DNA of 64,000 nt. It comes from Ramlibacter pinisoli. GTDB taxonomy: Bacteria; Pseudomonadota; Gammaproteobacteria; Burkholderiales; Burkholderiaceae_C. The translations under genes and the position numbers were made by a program. The stretch covers positions 248,001-312,000 of the forward strand of contig NZ_WSEL01000003.1 in NCBI RefSeq assembly GCF_009758015.1, read 5' to 3'. Position 1 is the first letter of the stretch. Each line of letters starts with the position of its first letter. Shown piece after piece: positions 16,527-24,899 of this stretch. The notes beneath the pieces were generated by a model. That model saw nothing but the letters and a program-made list of their open reading frames with translations, was not told where the DNA came from and searched no databases.

Positions 16527-17189
16527 ATGACCCGAAGCACGACGCGTGAGGCCACGCCTGCCCCGGAGGAGCGCCTGCGCGATGCCGACCGCTCCCAGAA
16601 CACCATCTTAGCGGCGGCCCGGGACGAATTCGCCGAGTACGGCCTGGGCGGCGCGCGCATGGACCGCATCGCCGAGCGCGCGGCGCTGAACAAGCGCCTG
16701 ATCTACTACTACTTCGAGGACAAGGAGACCCTGTTCCAGGCCGTCCTCGAGCAGTCGTACCGCGACATCCGCGAGGCCGAGCAGCAGCTGAACCTCCTGG
16801 AGCTGGCGCCCGCCGACGCCCTGCGGCGGCTGGTCGAATTCACCTGGGCCTACTACCTCGAGCACCCCGAGTTCCTCACCCTGCTGAACAGCGCCAACCT
16901 GCACAAGGCGCGCCACCTGCAGGAGTCGCGCAAGGCACGCGAGCTGAACTCTCCGTTGATCGAGATGCTGGCCGGCATCCTGGAGCGGGGCCGGCGCGAC
17001 GGCACGTTCCGCGGCGGCGTCGACCCGATGCAGCTCTACATCTCCATCGCGGGCCTGTCGTACTTCTACCTGTCGAACAACCACACGCTGTCGGCCATCT
17101 TCGGCCGCGACCTGCTCTCCGCCAAGGCCCGGCAGGAACGGCTCACGCACATGTGCGACGTGATCCTCGGGTATGTCCTGAGGAACTGA
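16527..17189 (+). CDS. TetR/AcrR-family transcriptional regulator
   Basis: 220 residues. The N-terminal TetR helix-turn-helix spans about 25-70 (ILAAARDEFAEYGLGGARMDRIAERAALNKRLIYYYFEDKETLFQAVL), followed by an all-helical ligand/dimer domain. It sits between the divergent TPP enzyme and the Bug-receptor operon. The same inverted repeat occurs at both flanking promoters, so it is the likely repressor of the whole cluster, relieved by an unknown pathway metabolite. Confidence 0.9.
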   Translation: MTRSTTREATPAPEERLRDADRSQNTILAAARDEFAEYGLGGARMDRIAERAALNKRLIYYYFEDKETLFQAVLEQSYRDIREAEQQLNLLELAPADALRRLVEFTWAYYLEHPEFLTLLNSANLHKARHLQESRKARELNSPLIEMLAGILERGRRDGTFRGGVDPMQLYISIAGLSYFYLSNNHTLSAIFGRDLLSAKARQERLTHMCDVILGYVLRN

Positions 17190-17213
17190 AGCGCAAGGCC
17201 CGAGCCGCAGCGC

Positions 17214-17259
17214 TTGCCACGGCCGCCCGTCTCCCTATAATTCACCAAACAGTGAATTA
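17214..17259 (+). promoter_or_regulatory. Promoter and TetR-type operator of the Bug/DUF993 operon
   Basis: The -35 element TTGCCA (17214-17219) is separated by 16 nt from a perfect -10 TATAAT (17236-17241). Overlapping the -10 is a perfect inverted repeat with 8-bp arms, TAATTCAC-N6-GTGAATTA (17238-17259). Placement over the -10 and start site fits repression. Transcription would start close to the GTG of the first gene. Confidence 0.75.
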
Positions 17260-17274
17260 ACCGCAGGAGACACC

Positions 17275-18255
17275 GTGGCACCGAGCCGTCGACACTTGGC
17301 CTTCATCCTTGCCAGCCTCGCCGCGCTGGCCCCCCTGGGCGCCGCCGCCCAGAGCGGCTACCCCAACAAGCCCATCCGGGTGATCGTGCCGTTCGCGGCC
17401 GGCAGCACCACCGACATCATTGCGCGCGCCATCGCCGACAAGATGTCGCAGAGCATGGGCCAGCAGCTCGTCATCGACAACCGCGGCGGGGCCAGCGGCA
17501 CCATCGGCCAGGCGGCGGTGGCCCAGGCGGCCCCGGACGGCTACACGGTCATGGTCCACTCGTCGTCGCACACGGTCAGCCCGCACACGTTCGCCAAGCT
17601 GCCGTTCGACACCGAGAAAGACTTCGCCGGCGTCACGCCGATCTCGAGCACCCCGAACGTGCTGGTGGTCTCGCCGGCCAAGAACTTCAAGGCCCTGGGC
17701 GAGCTGCTCGCGGCGGCGCGCGCCAAGCCCGGCAGCATGAACTTCGCCTCGGCGGGCCAGGGCAGCGCCACCCACCTCAACGCCGAGAAGTTCAAGCTGG
17801 CCGCGAAGATCGACGCCCAGAACATCCCGTTCAAGGGCTCCGCCGAGGCGGTGACCGAGGTGGCGGCGGGCCGGGTCGACTACTACTTCTCGCCCATTGC
17901 CCCGGTCATCGGCCAGATCCGCAGCGGCCAGCTGGTGCCGCTGGCGGTCGGCTCGCCCAAGCGCGCCGCCGCCCTGCCCAACGTGCCCACCACGGCCGAA
18001 GCCGGCGTGCCGGGCTCGGAATTCAACTTCTGGATCGGGATGATGGTGCCGGCGCGCACGCCGCGCGACATCGTCAACCGCCTGCAGGAGGAAGTGGTGA
18101 AGGCGCTGGCCACGCCCGAGGTGAAGGAGCGCTTCACGGCGCTGGGCGCCGACGCCTGGACCCTCAAGCCCGAACAGTTCGACGCGTACATCCGCGACGA
18201 GATCAAGAGCAACGCCGCGCTGGTCAAGGCCGCCGGCCTGGAAGTGCAGAAGTAA
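17275..18255 (+). CDS. Bug-family (TctC-like) periplasmic solute receptor
   Basis: 326 residues starting at GTG 17275, 5 nt after AGGAG. A signal peptide (HLAFILASLAALAPLGAAAQ) is followed by the mature Bug fold: YPNKPIRVIVPFAAGSTTDIIAR, GGASGTIGQAAVAQAAPDGYT, and ALPNVPTTAEAGVPG. Bug proteins bind carboxylates or related metabolites in the periplasm for tripartite tricarboxylate transporters or for signalling. No tctA/tctB membrane genes are nearby, so it is an orphan receptor, as is common in Burkholderiales. First gene of the operon. Confidence 0.92.
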   Translation: MAPSRRHLAFILASLAALAPLGAAAQSGYPNKPIRVIVPFAAGSTTDIIARAIADKMSQSMGQQLVIDNRGGASGTIGQAAVAQAAPDGYTVMVHSSSHTVSPHTFAKLPFDTEKDFAGVTPISSTPNVLVVSPAKNFKALGELLAAARAKPGSMNFASAGQGSATHLNAEKFKLAAKIDAQNIPFKGSAEAVTEVAAGRVDYYFSPIAPVIGQIRSGQLVPLAVGSPKRAAALPNVPTTAEAGVPGSEFNFWIGMMVPARTPRDIVNRLQEEVVKALATPEVKERFTALGADAWTLKPEQFDAYIRDEIKSNAALVKAAGLEVQK

Positions 18256-18262
18256 CGCCAAC

Positions 18263-18278
18263 GCCCGCTTCGGCGGGC
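18263..18278 (+). other. Intercistronic UUCG-loop hairpin
   Basis: GCCCGC-TTCG-GCGGGC lies between the first Bug gene and the oxidoreductase gene. It lacks a T-run. Such stable loops often protect upstream mRNA from 3' decay, which would give more receptor than enzyme. Confidence 0.5.
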
Positions 18279-18295
18279 ACCAACGAGGAACTGAT

Positions 18296-19459
18296 ATGCC
18301 CACCCAACGTCTCGGAATCATCATGCACGGCGTCACCGGACGCATGGGCATGAACCAGCACCTGATCCGGTCCATCGTCGCCATCCGCAACCAGGGCGGC
18401 GTGCAGCTGTCCAACGGCGACAGGGTCATGCCCGACCCCATCCTCGTCGGCCGCAATGCCGAGAAGATGGAGGCGCTGGCGAAGTCGCAGAAGATCGAAC
18501 GCTGGACCACCGACCTGGACAAGGCGCTCGCCAATCCCGACGACACCATCTTCTTCGATGCCGGCACCACGCAGATGCGCCCGACGCTGCTGGCCAAGGC
18601 CATCCGCGCCGGCAAGCACGTGTACTGCGAAAAGCCGATCGCGACCAACCTGAACGAGGCGGTCGAGATCGCCCGGCTGGCTGAGAAGTCGGGCCTCAAG
18701 CACGGCGCCGTGCAGGACAAGCTGTTCCTGCCCGGGCTGCGCAAGCTCGACATGCTGCGCCGCGCCGGCTTCTTCGGCCGCATGCTGAGCGTGCGGCTCG
18801 AATTCGGCTACTGGGTGTTCGAAGGCGACCTGCAGCCGATCCAGCGTCCGAGCTGGAACTACCGTGAGGAAGACGGCGGCGGAATGATCCTGGACATGAT
18901 GTGTCACTGGCGCTACGTGCTGGACAACCTGTTCGGCGAGGTGAAGTCGATCTCCTGCCTGGGCGCCACCCACATCCCGCAGCGCTGGGACGAAGCCGGC
19001 AAACCGTACCAGGCCACCGCCGACGACGCGGCCTATGCCATGGCGGAACTGGTGGGCCATGGCGGCGAGCCGGTGGTCGCCCAGATGAACATGTCGTGGG
19101 CCACCCGCGTGCGCCGCGACGACCTGGTGACCTTCCACGTCGACGGCACCCACGGGTCCGCGGTGGCCGGCCTGCAGGAATGCCGGGCCCAGAGCCGCGT
19201 CACCACGCCGCGGCCGGTGTGGAACCCGGACGTCAAGCAGACCATGAACTTCTTCGAGCAGTGGCAGGAAGTGCCGGACTCGCAGGTCTACGACAACGGC
19301 TTCAAGATCCAGTGGGAGCACTTCATCCGGCACGTGGTCGAGAACGAGCCGTACAAGTGGACCCTGCCCGAAGGCGCCAAGGGCGTGCAGCTGGTCGAGG
19401 CCGCGCTGCAGTCCTGGAAGGAGCGCCGCTGGGTCGACGTGCCCGCACTGAAGGTCTGA
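18296..19459 (+). CDS. Gfo/Idh/MocA-family oxidoreductase
   Basis: 387-residue NAD(P)-dependent dehydrogenase. An N-terminal Rossmann domain begins LGIIMHGVTGRMGMNQHL, the family motif CEKPIATN with the catalytic-area lysine is at about residue 118, and the C-terminal alpha/beta domain follows (HGAVQDKLFLPGLRKLDMLRR). The family oxidises or epimerises sugars, inositols and related polyols. GAGG lies before ATG 18296. It is flanked by DUF993 and TIM-barrel genes, which supports a polyol or sugar-acid pathway, but the substrate is unknown. Confidence 0.9.
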   Translation: MPTQRLGIIMHGVTGRMGMNQHLIRSIVAIRNQGGVQLSNGDRVMPDPILVGRNAEKMEALAKSQKIERWTTDLDKALANPDDTIFFDAGTTQMRPTLLAKAIRAGKHVYCEKPIATNLNEAVEIARLAEKSGLKHGAVQDKLFLPGLRKLDMLRRAGFFGRMLSVRLEFGYWVFEGDLQPIQRPSWNYREEDGGGMILDMMCHWRYVLDNLFGEVKSISCLGATHIPQRWDEAGKPYQATADDAAYAMAELVGHGGEPVVAQMNMSWATRVRRDDLVTFHVDGTHGSAVAGLQECRAQSRVTTPRPVWNPDVKQTMNFFEQWQEVPDSQVYDNGFKIQWEHFIRHVVENEPYKWTLPEGAKGVQLVEAALQSWKERRWVDVPALKV

Positions 19460-19466
19460 GGCCACC

Positions 19467-20657
19467 ATGGCGCTGTCCCTCACCCTGCCCGCCGCCGCCG
19501 GCGGCAACCTCGCGCGCTACACGCTGCGCGGCAACGCGCCGGTTCTCCCCGCCCAGGGCGTGCGGTTCGACCGCATCGCCTACTCGGCCGCGCACGTGGT
19601 GGCCGATCCCCGCGCTGCCATCGACCCCTGGCTGCAGGCCGCCGTCGACTGGGACGCGACCATCGGCTACCGCCGGCGCCTGTGGGCGCTCGGCCTCGGT
19701 GTCGCGGAAGCCATGGACACCGCCCAGCGCGGCATGGGGCTGGACTGGCCCACTTCGCTCGAACTGATCCGGCGTTCGCTCGATGCGGCGCGCGACGTTC
19801 CGGGCGCCCTGGTCGCCTCCGGCTGCGGCACCGACCACCTGGCCCTGGACGAGGTGCGCTCGGTCGACGACGTGATCCGCGGCTACGACGAGCAGATGGC
19901 TGCCATCGAGAAGCTCGGCGGGCGGCTCATCGTCATGGCCAGCCGCGCCCTCGCCCGCGTGGCCCGCGGCCCGGCCGATTACGAACGGGTCTACGACCAC
20001 ATCCTGCGCCAGGCCCGGCAGCCGGTCGTCCTGCACTGGCTGGGCGAGATGTTCGATCCGGCGCTGGCCGGCTACTGGGGCAGCGCCGACACCGACCGGG
20101 CGATGGACACCGCGCTCGGCGTCATCGCCGCCAACGCGTCCAAGGTCGACGGCATCAAGATTTCCCTGCTCGACAAGGACAAGGAAATCGCGATGCGCCG
20201 ACGCCTGCCGGCCGGCGTGCGCATGTACACCGGCGACGACTTCAACTACGCCGAGCTGATCGCCGGCGACGGCTTCGGCAGCGAACCGACCCACGGCAAG
20301 AGCGACGCCCTGCTGGGCATCTTCGACGCCATCGCACCGGCGGCCAGTGCGGCGCTGGGCGAACTGGCGCAGGGCAACCTGGAGCGCTTCCACACCATCC
20401 TCGGCCCCACCGTTCCGCTGTCGCGGCACATCTTTGCGGCGCCCACGCGCTTCTACAAGACCGGCGTCGTGTTCATGGCCTGGCTCAACGGCCACCAGGA
20501 CCACTTCACCATGGTCGGCGGCCAGCAGAGCACCCGCAGCCTGCCGCACCTGGCCGAGCTGTTCCGCCTGGCCGATGCTGCCGACCTGCTGGAGAAGCCG
20601 GACCTGGCCGTGCGCCGCATGCAGACGCTGCTGGCGCTGCACGGCATCGAGGACTGA
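19467..20657 (+). CDS. DUF993 family protein (dihydrodipicolinate-synthase-like barrel)
   Basis: 396 residues, read as a full-length DUF993 protein. The family resembles DapA-type class I aldolases, and conserved features seen here include SGCGTDHL, VDGIKISLLDKDKEIAMRRRLP (a lysine-containing strand where DapA carries its Schiff-base Lys), and HGKSDALLGIFDAIAP. An aldolase or hydrolase acting late in a sugar-like pathway is inferred. It starts at ATG 19467, 8 nt after the preceding stop, with GAGG upstream. Function within the family is not established to my knowledge. Confidence 0.82.
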   Translation: MALSLTLPAAAGGNLARYTLRGNAPVLPAQGVRFDRIAYSAAHVVADPRAAIDPWLQAAVDWDATIGYRRRLWALGLGVAEAMDTAQRGMGLDWPTSLELIRRSLDAARDVPGALVASGCGTDHLALDEVRSVDDVIRGYDEQMAAIEKLGGRLIVMASRALARVARGPADYERVYDHILRQARQPVVLHWLGEMFDPALAGYWGSADTDRAMDTALGVIAANASKVDGIKISLLDKDKEIAMRRRLPAGVRMYTGDDFNYAELIAGDGFGSEPTHGKSDALLGIFDAIAPAASAALGELAQGNLERFHTILGPTVPLSRHIFAAPTRFYKTGVVFMAWLNGHQDHFTMVGGQQSTRSLPHLAELFRLADAADLLEKPDLAVRRMQTLLALHGIED

Positions 20658-20711
20658 CGGATCGCGACCTCCTCGCGCGTGGTGCGCGACGCCAACATCC
20701 AGATCGAGTGA
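20658..20711 (+). pseudogene. Remnant of a Bug receptor gene (C-terminal codons only)
   Basis: Directly after, and in frame with, the DUF993 stop, the sequence reads RIATSSRVVRDANIQIE then TGA. The last ~11 residues match the usual Bug C-terminus; the next gene ends AQKIITDGNIRVE. No start codon or upstream Bug sequence remains. It looks like a leftover of a deleted or recombined Bug paralog. Too short for certainty. Confidence 0.5.
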
Positions 20712-20751
20712 TCCCGCCGGCGGACAACCGGCTCTATCAGAGGAGACAAGC

Positions 20752-21711
20752 ATGTCGAGACTACTGCGTTGGACGGCGGCCATCGGCCTTTCGCTCGCGG
20801 CCCTGGGGGCATCGGCCCAGGCCTGGCCGGCACGGCCGGTGAAGGTGATCATCCCGTTCCCGCCGGGGGGCACCCTCGACACCCTCGGCCGCAGCCTGGC
20901 ACAGAAGCTGTCGGAGCAGCTGGGCCAGCCGTTCGTGGTCGAGAACAAGCCCGGTGGCAACGGCACCATCGGCGCCGACCAGGTGGCCAAGGCGCAAGCC
21001 GACGGCTACACGCTGCTGTTCAACGCCTCCACCTTCGTCAGCGCCCCGATGACGATGAAGTCCGTGCCGTACAGCGTGACGCGCGACTTCGCTCCGATCG
21101 CGCTGGTCGCCAAGGCGCCGCTGTCGGTCGCCGTCAACAAGGACCTGCCCATCACCGACCTGAAGTCGCTGCAGGCCTACGGCAAGGCCAATCCCGGCAA
21201 GCTGACCTTCGCCGTCGGCTCGATCGGATCGGCAGGCCACCTGGCCACCGAACTGCTCAAGCGTTCGGCGGGGGTCGACTACACGGTGATCCCCTACAAG
21301 GGCACGGCACCGGCCTTCCAGGACCTGATCGGCGGCCAGATCGCCGGCTTCATCGACCCCATCCTCGGTTCGCTGCAATACCACCGCAGCGGCATGCTGC
21401 GCGTCATCGCCGTCACCTCGGACAAGCGCACGCCCAACCTGCCCGACGTCCCGACGGTCGCCGAGACCCTGCCGGGGTACGACTTCTACAGCTGGTACGG
21501 CCTGTGGGCGCCGGCCAAGGCGCCGGCGGAGATCGTGCAGCGCCTGAACGCCGAGGTGAACAAGGCGCTGGCCGGCGAGATCCGCGACAAGTTCACGCCG
21601 CAGGGCCTGGTCTTCTCGCCCGGCTCGGCCGACGAGTTCGCGCGCTTCCAGGCCGCCGACATGGCGCGGGCGCAGAAGATCATCACGGACGGCAATATCC
21701 GTGTCGAATGA
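20752..21711 (+). CDS. Bug-family (TctC-like) periplasmic solute receptor, second copy
   Basis: 319 residues. The signal peptide is MSRLLRWTAAIGLSLAALGASA; the mature part carries WPARPVKVIIPFPPGGTLDTLGR, KPGGNGTIGADQVAKAQADGYT and TPNLPDVPTVAETLPGYD. ATG 20752 follows AGAGGAGACAAGC. It differs clearly from the first Bug protein in the operon, so the two probably bind different ligands or the pair arose by old duplication. The end overlaps the SDR gene by 11 nt. Confidence 0.92.
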   Translation: MSRLLRWTAAIGLSLAALGASAQAWPARPVKVIIPFPPGGTLDTLGRSLAQKLSEQLGQPFVVENKPGGNGTIGADQVAKAQADGYTLLFNASTFVSAPMTMKSVPYSVTRDFAPIALVAKAPLSVAVNKDLPITDLKSLQAYGKANPGKLTFAVGSIGSAGHLATELLKRSAGVDYTVIPYKGTAPAFQDLIGGQIAGFIDPILGSLQYHRSGMLRVIAVTSDKRTPNLPDVPTVAETLPGYDFYSWYGLWAPAKAPAEIVQRLNAEVNKALAGEIRDKFTPQGLVFSPGSADEFARFQAADMARAQKIITDGNIRVE

Positions 21712-22399
21712 GGCGCCCCTCGCGGCCGTCACCGGCAGCAGCTCGGGCATCGGGCTGGCGGTAGCGCAGGCCCTGCTGGAACAGGGCTGGCGCGTGATCG
21801 GTCTCGATCGCGCGCCGGCTGCGCTCGATGCGGCGGGGTTCCGCCACCATGCAATCGACCTCACCGACGCCGCGGCCCTGGAGGGCGCGGCAATCGCGGC
21901 CCGCGGCGCCGCCGCGCTCGTCCATGCGGCCGGCGTGCTGCGCGTGGGGCCGCTGGGCGAACTGCAGCCGGACGACGGCACCCTGATGTGGAAGCTGCAT
22001 GTCGATGCCGCCAGCCGGCTGGCCGACCGGCTGGTGCCGCCGATGGCCGCGGCCGGCCGCGGCCGGGTGGTCCTGGTGGGCAGCCGGGTCGCCCGCGGCA
22101 TGGCCGGCCGCAGCCAGTACGCCGCGACCAAGGCCGCCCTCGTCTCGCTCGCCCGCAGTTGGGCTGCCGAGCTCGCGCCCCGCGGCGTCACCGTGAACGT
22201 GGTGTCGCCGGCGGCCACCCGCACCGCCATGCTCGCCGATCCGGCGCGCGGCTCGGTCGCGCCGCGGCCCACGCCCCTGGGCCGCCTCATCGAACCCTCG
22301 GAGGTGGCGTCGCTCGTCGCCTTCCTGCTCTCGCCGGCCGCAGCCGCCATCACCGGCCAGGACATCCAGGTGTGCGGCGGCGCATCGCTGGACCGTTGA
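21701..22399 (+). CDS. Short-chain dehydrogenase/reductase (SDR)
   Basis: 232-residue classical SDR, NAD(P)-dependent. The TGSSSGIG cofactor loop is at about residues 11-18, followed by VHAAGV, catalytic Y140-A-A-T-K144 and the VNVVSPAATRT segment. Start GTG 21701 overlaps the end of the upstream Bug gene, implying translational coupling. It probably oxidises a hydroxyl group in the pathway; specificity is not readable. Confidence 0.9.
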   Translation: MSNEAPLAAVTGSSSGIGLAVAQALLEQGWRVIGLDRAPAALDAAGFRHHAIDLTDAAALEGAAIAARGAAALVHAAGVLRVGPLGELQPDDGTLMWKLHVDAASRLADRLVPPMAAAGRGRVVLVGSRVARGMAGRSQYAATKAALVSLARSWAAELAPRGVTVNVVSPAATRTAMLADPARGSVAPRPTPLGRLIEPSEVASLVAFLLSPAAAAITGQDIQVCGGASLDR

Positions 22400-22401
22400 C
22401 C

Positions 22402-23304
22402 ATGAATGAACGCACCGTCGGCATCGTCGGGCTCGGCCTGGTCGGCCAGGCACTCGCCGCCCGCCTGCGCGCCCAGGGATGGCGCACGATCGGCCACGAC
22501 GTGCGCCCGGAGGCCGTCGCCGCGTTCGCCGCCGCCGGCGGCGAGGCCGCCTCCAGCACCGGGGACGTCGGCCGTCTGGCCCAGACGGTGCTGCTCGCGG
22601 TGTTCGACACCGCCGGCGTGCTGCAGGTGCTGGAAGGCGCCGGCGGCCTGCTCGGCCCAGGCCACCAGGTGCGCACCGTCATCGACTGCTCCACCGGCGA
22701 TCCCGACCAGCTCGCCGCCCTGGGGCGTCGCCTCGCAGCCCAGCACATCGACCTGGTGGAAGCGCCGCTGTCCGGCTCCAGCCAGCAGATCGGCGCCGGC
22801 AAAGCCACTGCTCTGGTGGGTGGCAGCGATGCCGCCGTGCAGGCCTGCGGGCCGCTGCTCCAGGCCGTCGCCGCCCGCTCGGTGCACGTGGGCCCGCCCG
22901 GCATGGGCGCGCGGGCCAAGCTGGCCACCAACCTCGTGCTGGGCCTGAACCGCGCCGCCTTTGCCGAGGGCCTGGCCTTCGCCGAGGCGCTGGGCATCCC
23001 GCCCGATCGCTTCCTGCAGCTGGTGCTGGCCACCCCGGCGCGCTCGGACGCGGCGGCCGTCAAGGGCCCGCAGATGGTGGCCAACGATTTCGCGCCCCGC
23101 TCGCGCATCCGCCAGCACCTGAAGGACCTGGACCTCATGCTGGCCGGGGCCCACGGGCACGGCCTGGACCTTCCCCTCACCGCCGTCCATGCGCAGCTGC
23201 TGCGCGAAGCCGTCGCCGACGGGGACGGTGACCTCGACAACGCCGCCGTCGTCCGCCGCCTGCGCGGGCGGCGGCGGTCTTCTGCGAACGATCCCGATGC
23301 GTGA
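22402..23304 (+). CDS. NAD(P)-dependent beta-hydroxyacid dehydrogenase (HIBADH-like)
   Basis: 300 residues. An N-terminal Rossmann motif GLGLVG is followed by the substrate-loop region APLSGSSQQIGAGKATALVGG and the catalytic Lys K173 in GARAKLATNLVLG. The family oxidises 3-hydroxyisobutyrate, tartronate semialdehyde and related beta-hydroxyacids. ATG 22402 is 2 nt after the SDR stop. The 3' end overlaps the next gene by 8 nt. Compared with standard HIBADH the signature is somewhat divergent, so the substrate may differ. Confidence 0.87.
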   Translation: MNERTVGIVGLGLVGQALAARLRAQGWRTIGHDVRPEAVAAFAAAGGEAASSTGDVGRLAQTVLLAVFDTAGVLQVLEGAGGLLGPGHQVRTVIDCSTGDPDQLAALGRRLAAQHIDLVEAPLSGSSQQIGAGKATALVGGSDAAVQACGPLLQAVAARSVHVGPPGMGARAKLATNLVLGLNRAAFAEGLAFAEALGIPPDRFLQLVLATPARSDAAAVKGPQMVANDFAPRSRIRQHLKDLDLMLAGAHGHGLDLPLTAVHAQLLREAVADGDGDLDNAAVVRRLRGRRRSSANDPDA

Positions 23305-24175
23305 TTTCTCCACCGACCACCGCTGGCTCTCCATCAACACCGCCACCGTCCGCAAGAGCCGCGGACAGGACCTGCCGCTGCCGCAGATCCTGGACGCGTG
23401 CGCGGCGCGCGGCATCCGCGCCATTTCGCCCTGGCGCGACCAGGTCGCTGCCGCCGGGCTGGCGGCGGTGTCGAAGCAGGTGAAGGCCCTGGGCCTGGAA
23501 CTGTCGGGCTATTGCCGGGGCGGCATGTTCCCGGCGACCGACGCCGCCGGCCTGCAGGCGGCCCACGACGACAACCGGCGCGCCGTGGATGAGGCACGCG
23601 AGCTGGGCGCCGCCTGCCTGGTGCTGGTGGTGGGCGGGCTGCCCGGGGCACTGGCGGGCCGGGCGGCGCACAAGGACCTGGCGCTGGCGCGCAGCCAGGT
23701 GCGCGACGGGATCGGCGCCCTGCTGGACTACGCGCGCTCGGCCGGGATGCCGCTGGCCATCGAGCCCCTGCACCCGATGTACGCGGGCGACCGGGCCTGC
23801 ATCAACACGATGGAACAGGCGCTGGACGTCTGCGACGAACTCGATCCGTCGCGCTCGGGCGCGCTGGGCGTCGCCGTCGACGTCTACCACGTCTGGTGGG
23901 ACCCCAAGCTGGAGGCGCAGATCCGCCGCGCCGGCCGTAGACGGCTGCTGGCGTTCCACGTCTGCGACTGGCTGACGCCGACGCGCGACCTGCTCAACGA
24001 CAGGGGAATGATGGGCGACGGGGTGATTGACATCCCGCTCATCCGCAGCTGGGTCGAGGCCCAGGGGTTCGCGGGGTACAGCGAAGTGGAGATCTTCTCC
24101 ACACTCGACTGGTGGCAGCGCGATGCGTCCGAGGTCCTGAACACCTGCATCGCGCGCCATCGCGGCGCCGTCTGA
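23297..24175 (+). CDS. Sugar phosphate isomerase/epimerase family TIM-barrel protein
   Basis: 292 residues of the xylose-isomerase-like (IolE/IolI type) barrel. Metal-site candidates are IEPLHPMY, VAVDVYHVWWD, FHVCDW and YSEVEIFS. The family isomerises, epimerises or dehydrates sugars and inososes. ATG 23297 overlaps the previous gene by 8 nt. Last gene of the operon, ending in a 10-bp inverted repeat that straddles its stop codon. Together with Gfo/Idh/MocA, DUF993 and the TPP enzyme it recalls inositol-type degradation, but the set is not the standard iol set. Confidence 0.87.
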   Translation: MRDFSTDHRWLSINTATVRKSRGQDLPLPQILDACAARGIRAISPWRDQVAAAGLAAVSKQVKALGLELSGYCRGGMFPATDAAGLQAAHDDNRRAVDEARELGAACLVLVVGGLPGALAGRAAHKDLALARSQVRDGIGALLDYARSAGMPLAIEPLHPMYAGDRACINTMEQALDVCDELDPSRSGALGVAVDVYHVWWDPKLEAQIRRAGRRRLLAFHVCDWLTPTRDLLNDRGMMGDGVIDIPLIRSWVEAQGFAGYSEVEIFSTLDWWQRDASEVLNTCIARHRGAV

Positions 24176-24185
24176 ACGGCGCCGC
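24162..24185. terminator. Inverted repeat at the 3' end of the catabolic operon
   Basis: A perfect 10-bp stem GCGGCGCCGT/ACGGCGCCGC closes a CTGA loop containing the stop codon. It lies between convergent genes and may end transcription or shield the mRNA. There is no T-run, so this is not a classical Rho-independent terminator. Confidence 0.4.
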
Positions 24186-24196
24186 GGGCAGCCGGA

Positions 24197-24703
24197 TCAG
24201 GCGACCTGCAGCTTGGGCGTGGCCGGGCGGGCGGCCGGCGCGGCGGGGGTGGCGGCGAACTCGATCTCGCCGGAGAGCTGGCCGCCCTCCTCGATCACGA
24301 CCTTGCCGTAGCGGATGCGGCCCGTGACCTTGCCGGTCGCGTAGATCACCAGCTTCTGGCGCACCGTCAGGTTGCCTTCGAAGGTGCCGCGGATCTCGGC
24401 GATGTCGATCTCGGCCGAGCCCTTGAAGGCACCGCGCTCGGAGATCTGGATCATGCGGGAGTCCATGGTCGCCTCGACCGAGCCCTCGACCACCAGCGTG
24501 TCGCAATCGGTGATCTCGACACCCTTGAGCTTGATGTTGGGGCCGACGGTCAGCTTGGCTTCGCCTTCCGTGACCGTGCTCGGGCTGTTGGCAGCCGGCG
24601 CGGTGGGAGCGGCGGCCGCAGCGGCCAGCGCGGCGCCGTTCGGGGTATTCGGACGCACGTCCTCGCGCTTGCCGTTGTTGAAGAAGGGGGATTGCAGTGC
24701 CAT
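24197..24703 (-). CDS. Bactofilin (polymer-forming cytoskeletal protein)
   Basis: 168 residues. A disordered Ala/Pro-rich N-terminus (1-45) is followed by the right-handed beta-helix DUF583 core (GPNIKLKGVEITDCDTLVVEGSVEATMDSRMIQISERGAFKGSAEIDIAEIRGTFEGNLTVRQ). Bactofilins form filaments without nucleotide and scaffold cell-wall or motility machinery at the inner membrane. No M23 peptidase partner is next to it here. It is convergent with the catabolic operon. Confidence 0.92.
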   Translation of the reverse strand: MALQSPFFNNGKREDVRPNTPNGAALAAAAAAPTAPAANSPSTVTEGEAKLTVGPNIKLKGVEITDCDTLVVEGSVEATMDSRMIQISERGAFKGSAEIDIAEIRGTFEGNLTVRQKLVIYATGKVTGRIRYGKVVIEEGGQLSGEIEFAATPAAPAARPATPKLQVA

Positions 24704-24899
24704 CGCGAATACCTCGTCAGTGGTGTGTTGAAGAGCCTCGAATGCTATGGACGAGCCTGCTTACACGCATCAATGGCTGAGCAAGTTCGGTAACTGTTTA
24801 CATGGCACGGTGCCGCAGCGGCTCCGCCACAGGCGATGTAACAGCGATTGCGGCGGTTCAGGCCGCGCGGCAGGATCGTGCCAGGACGAGGATCGGACG

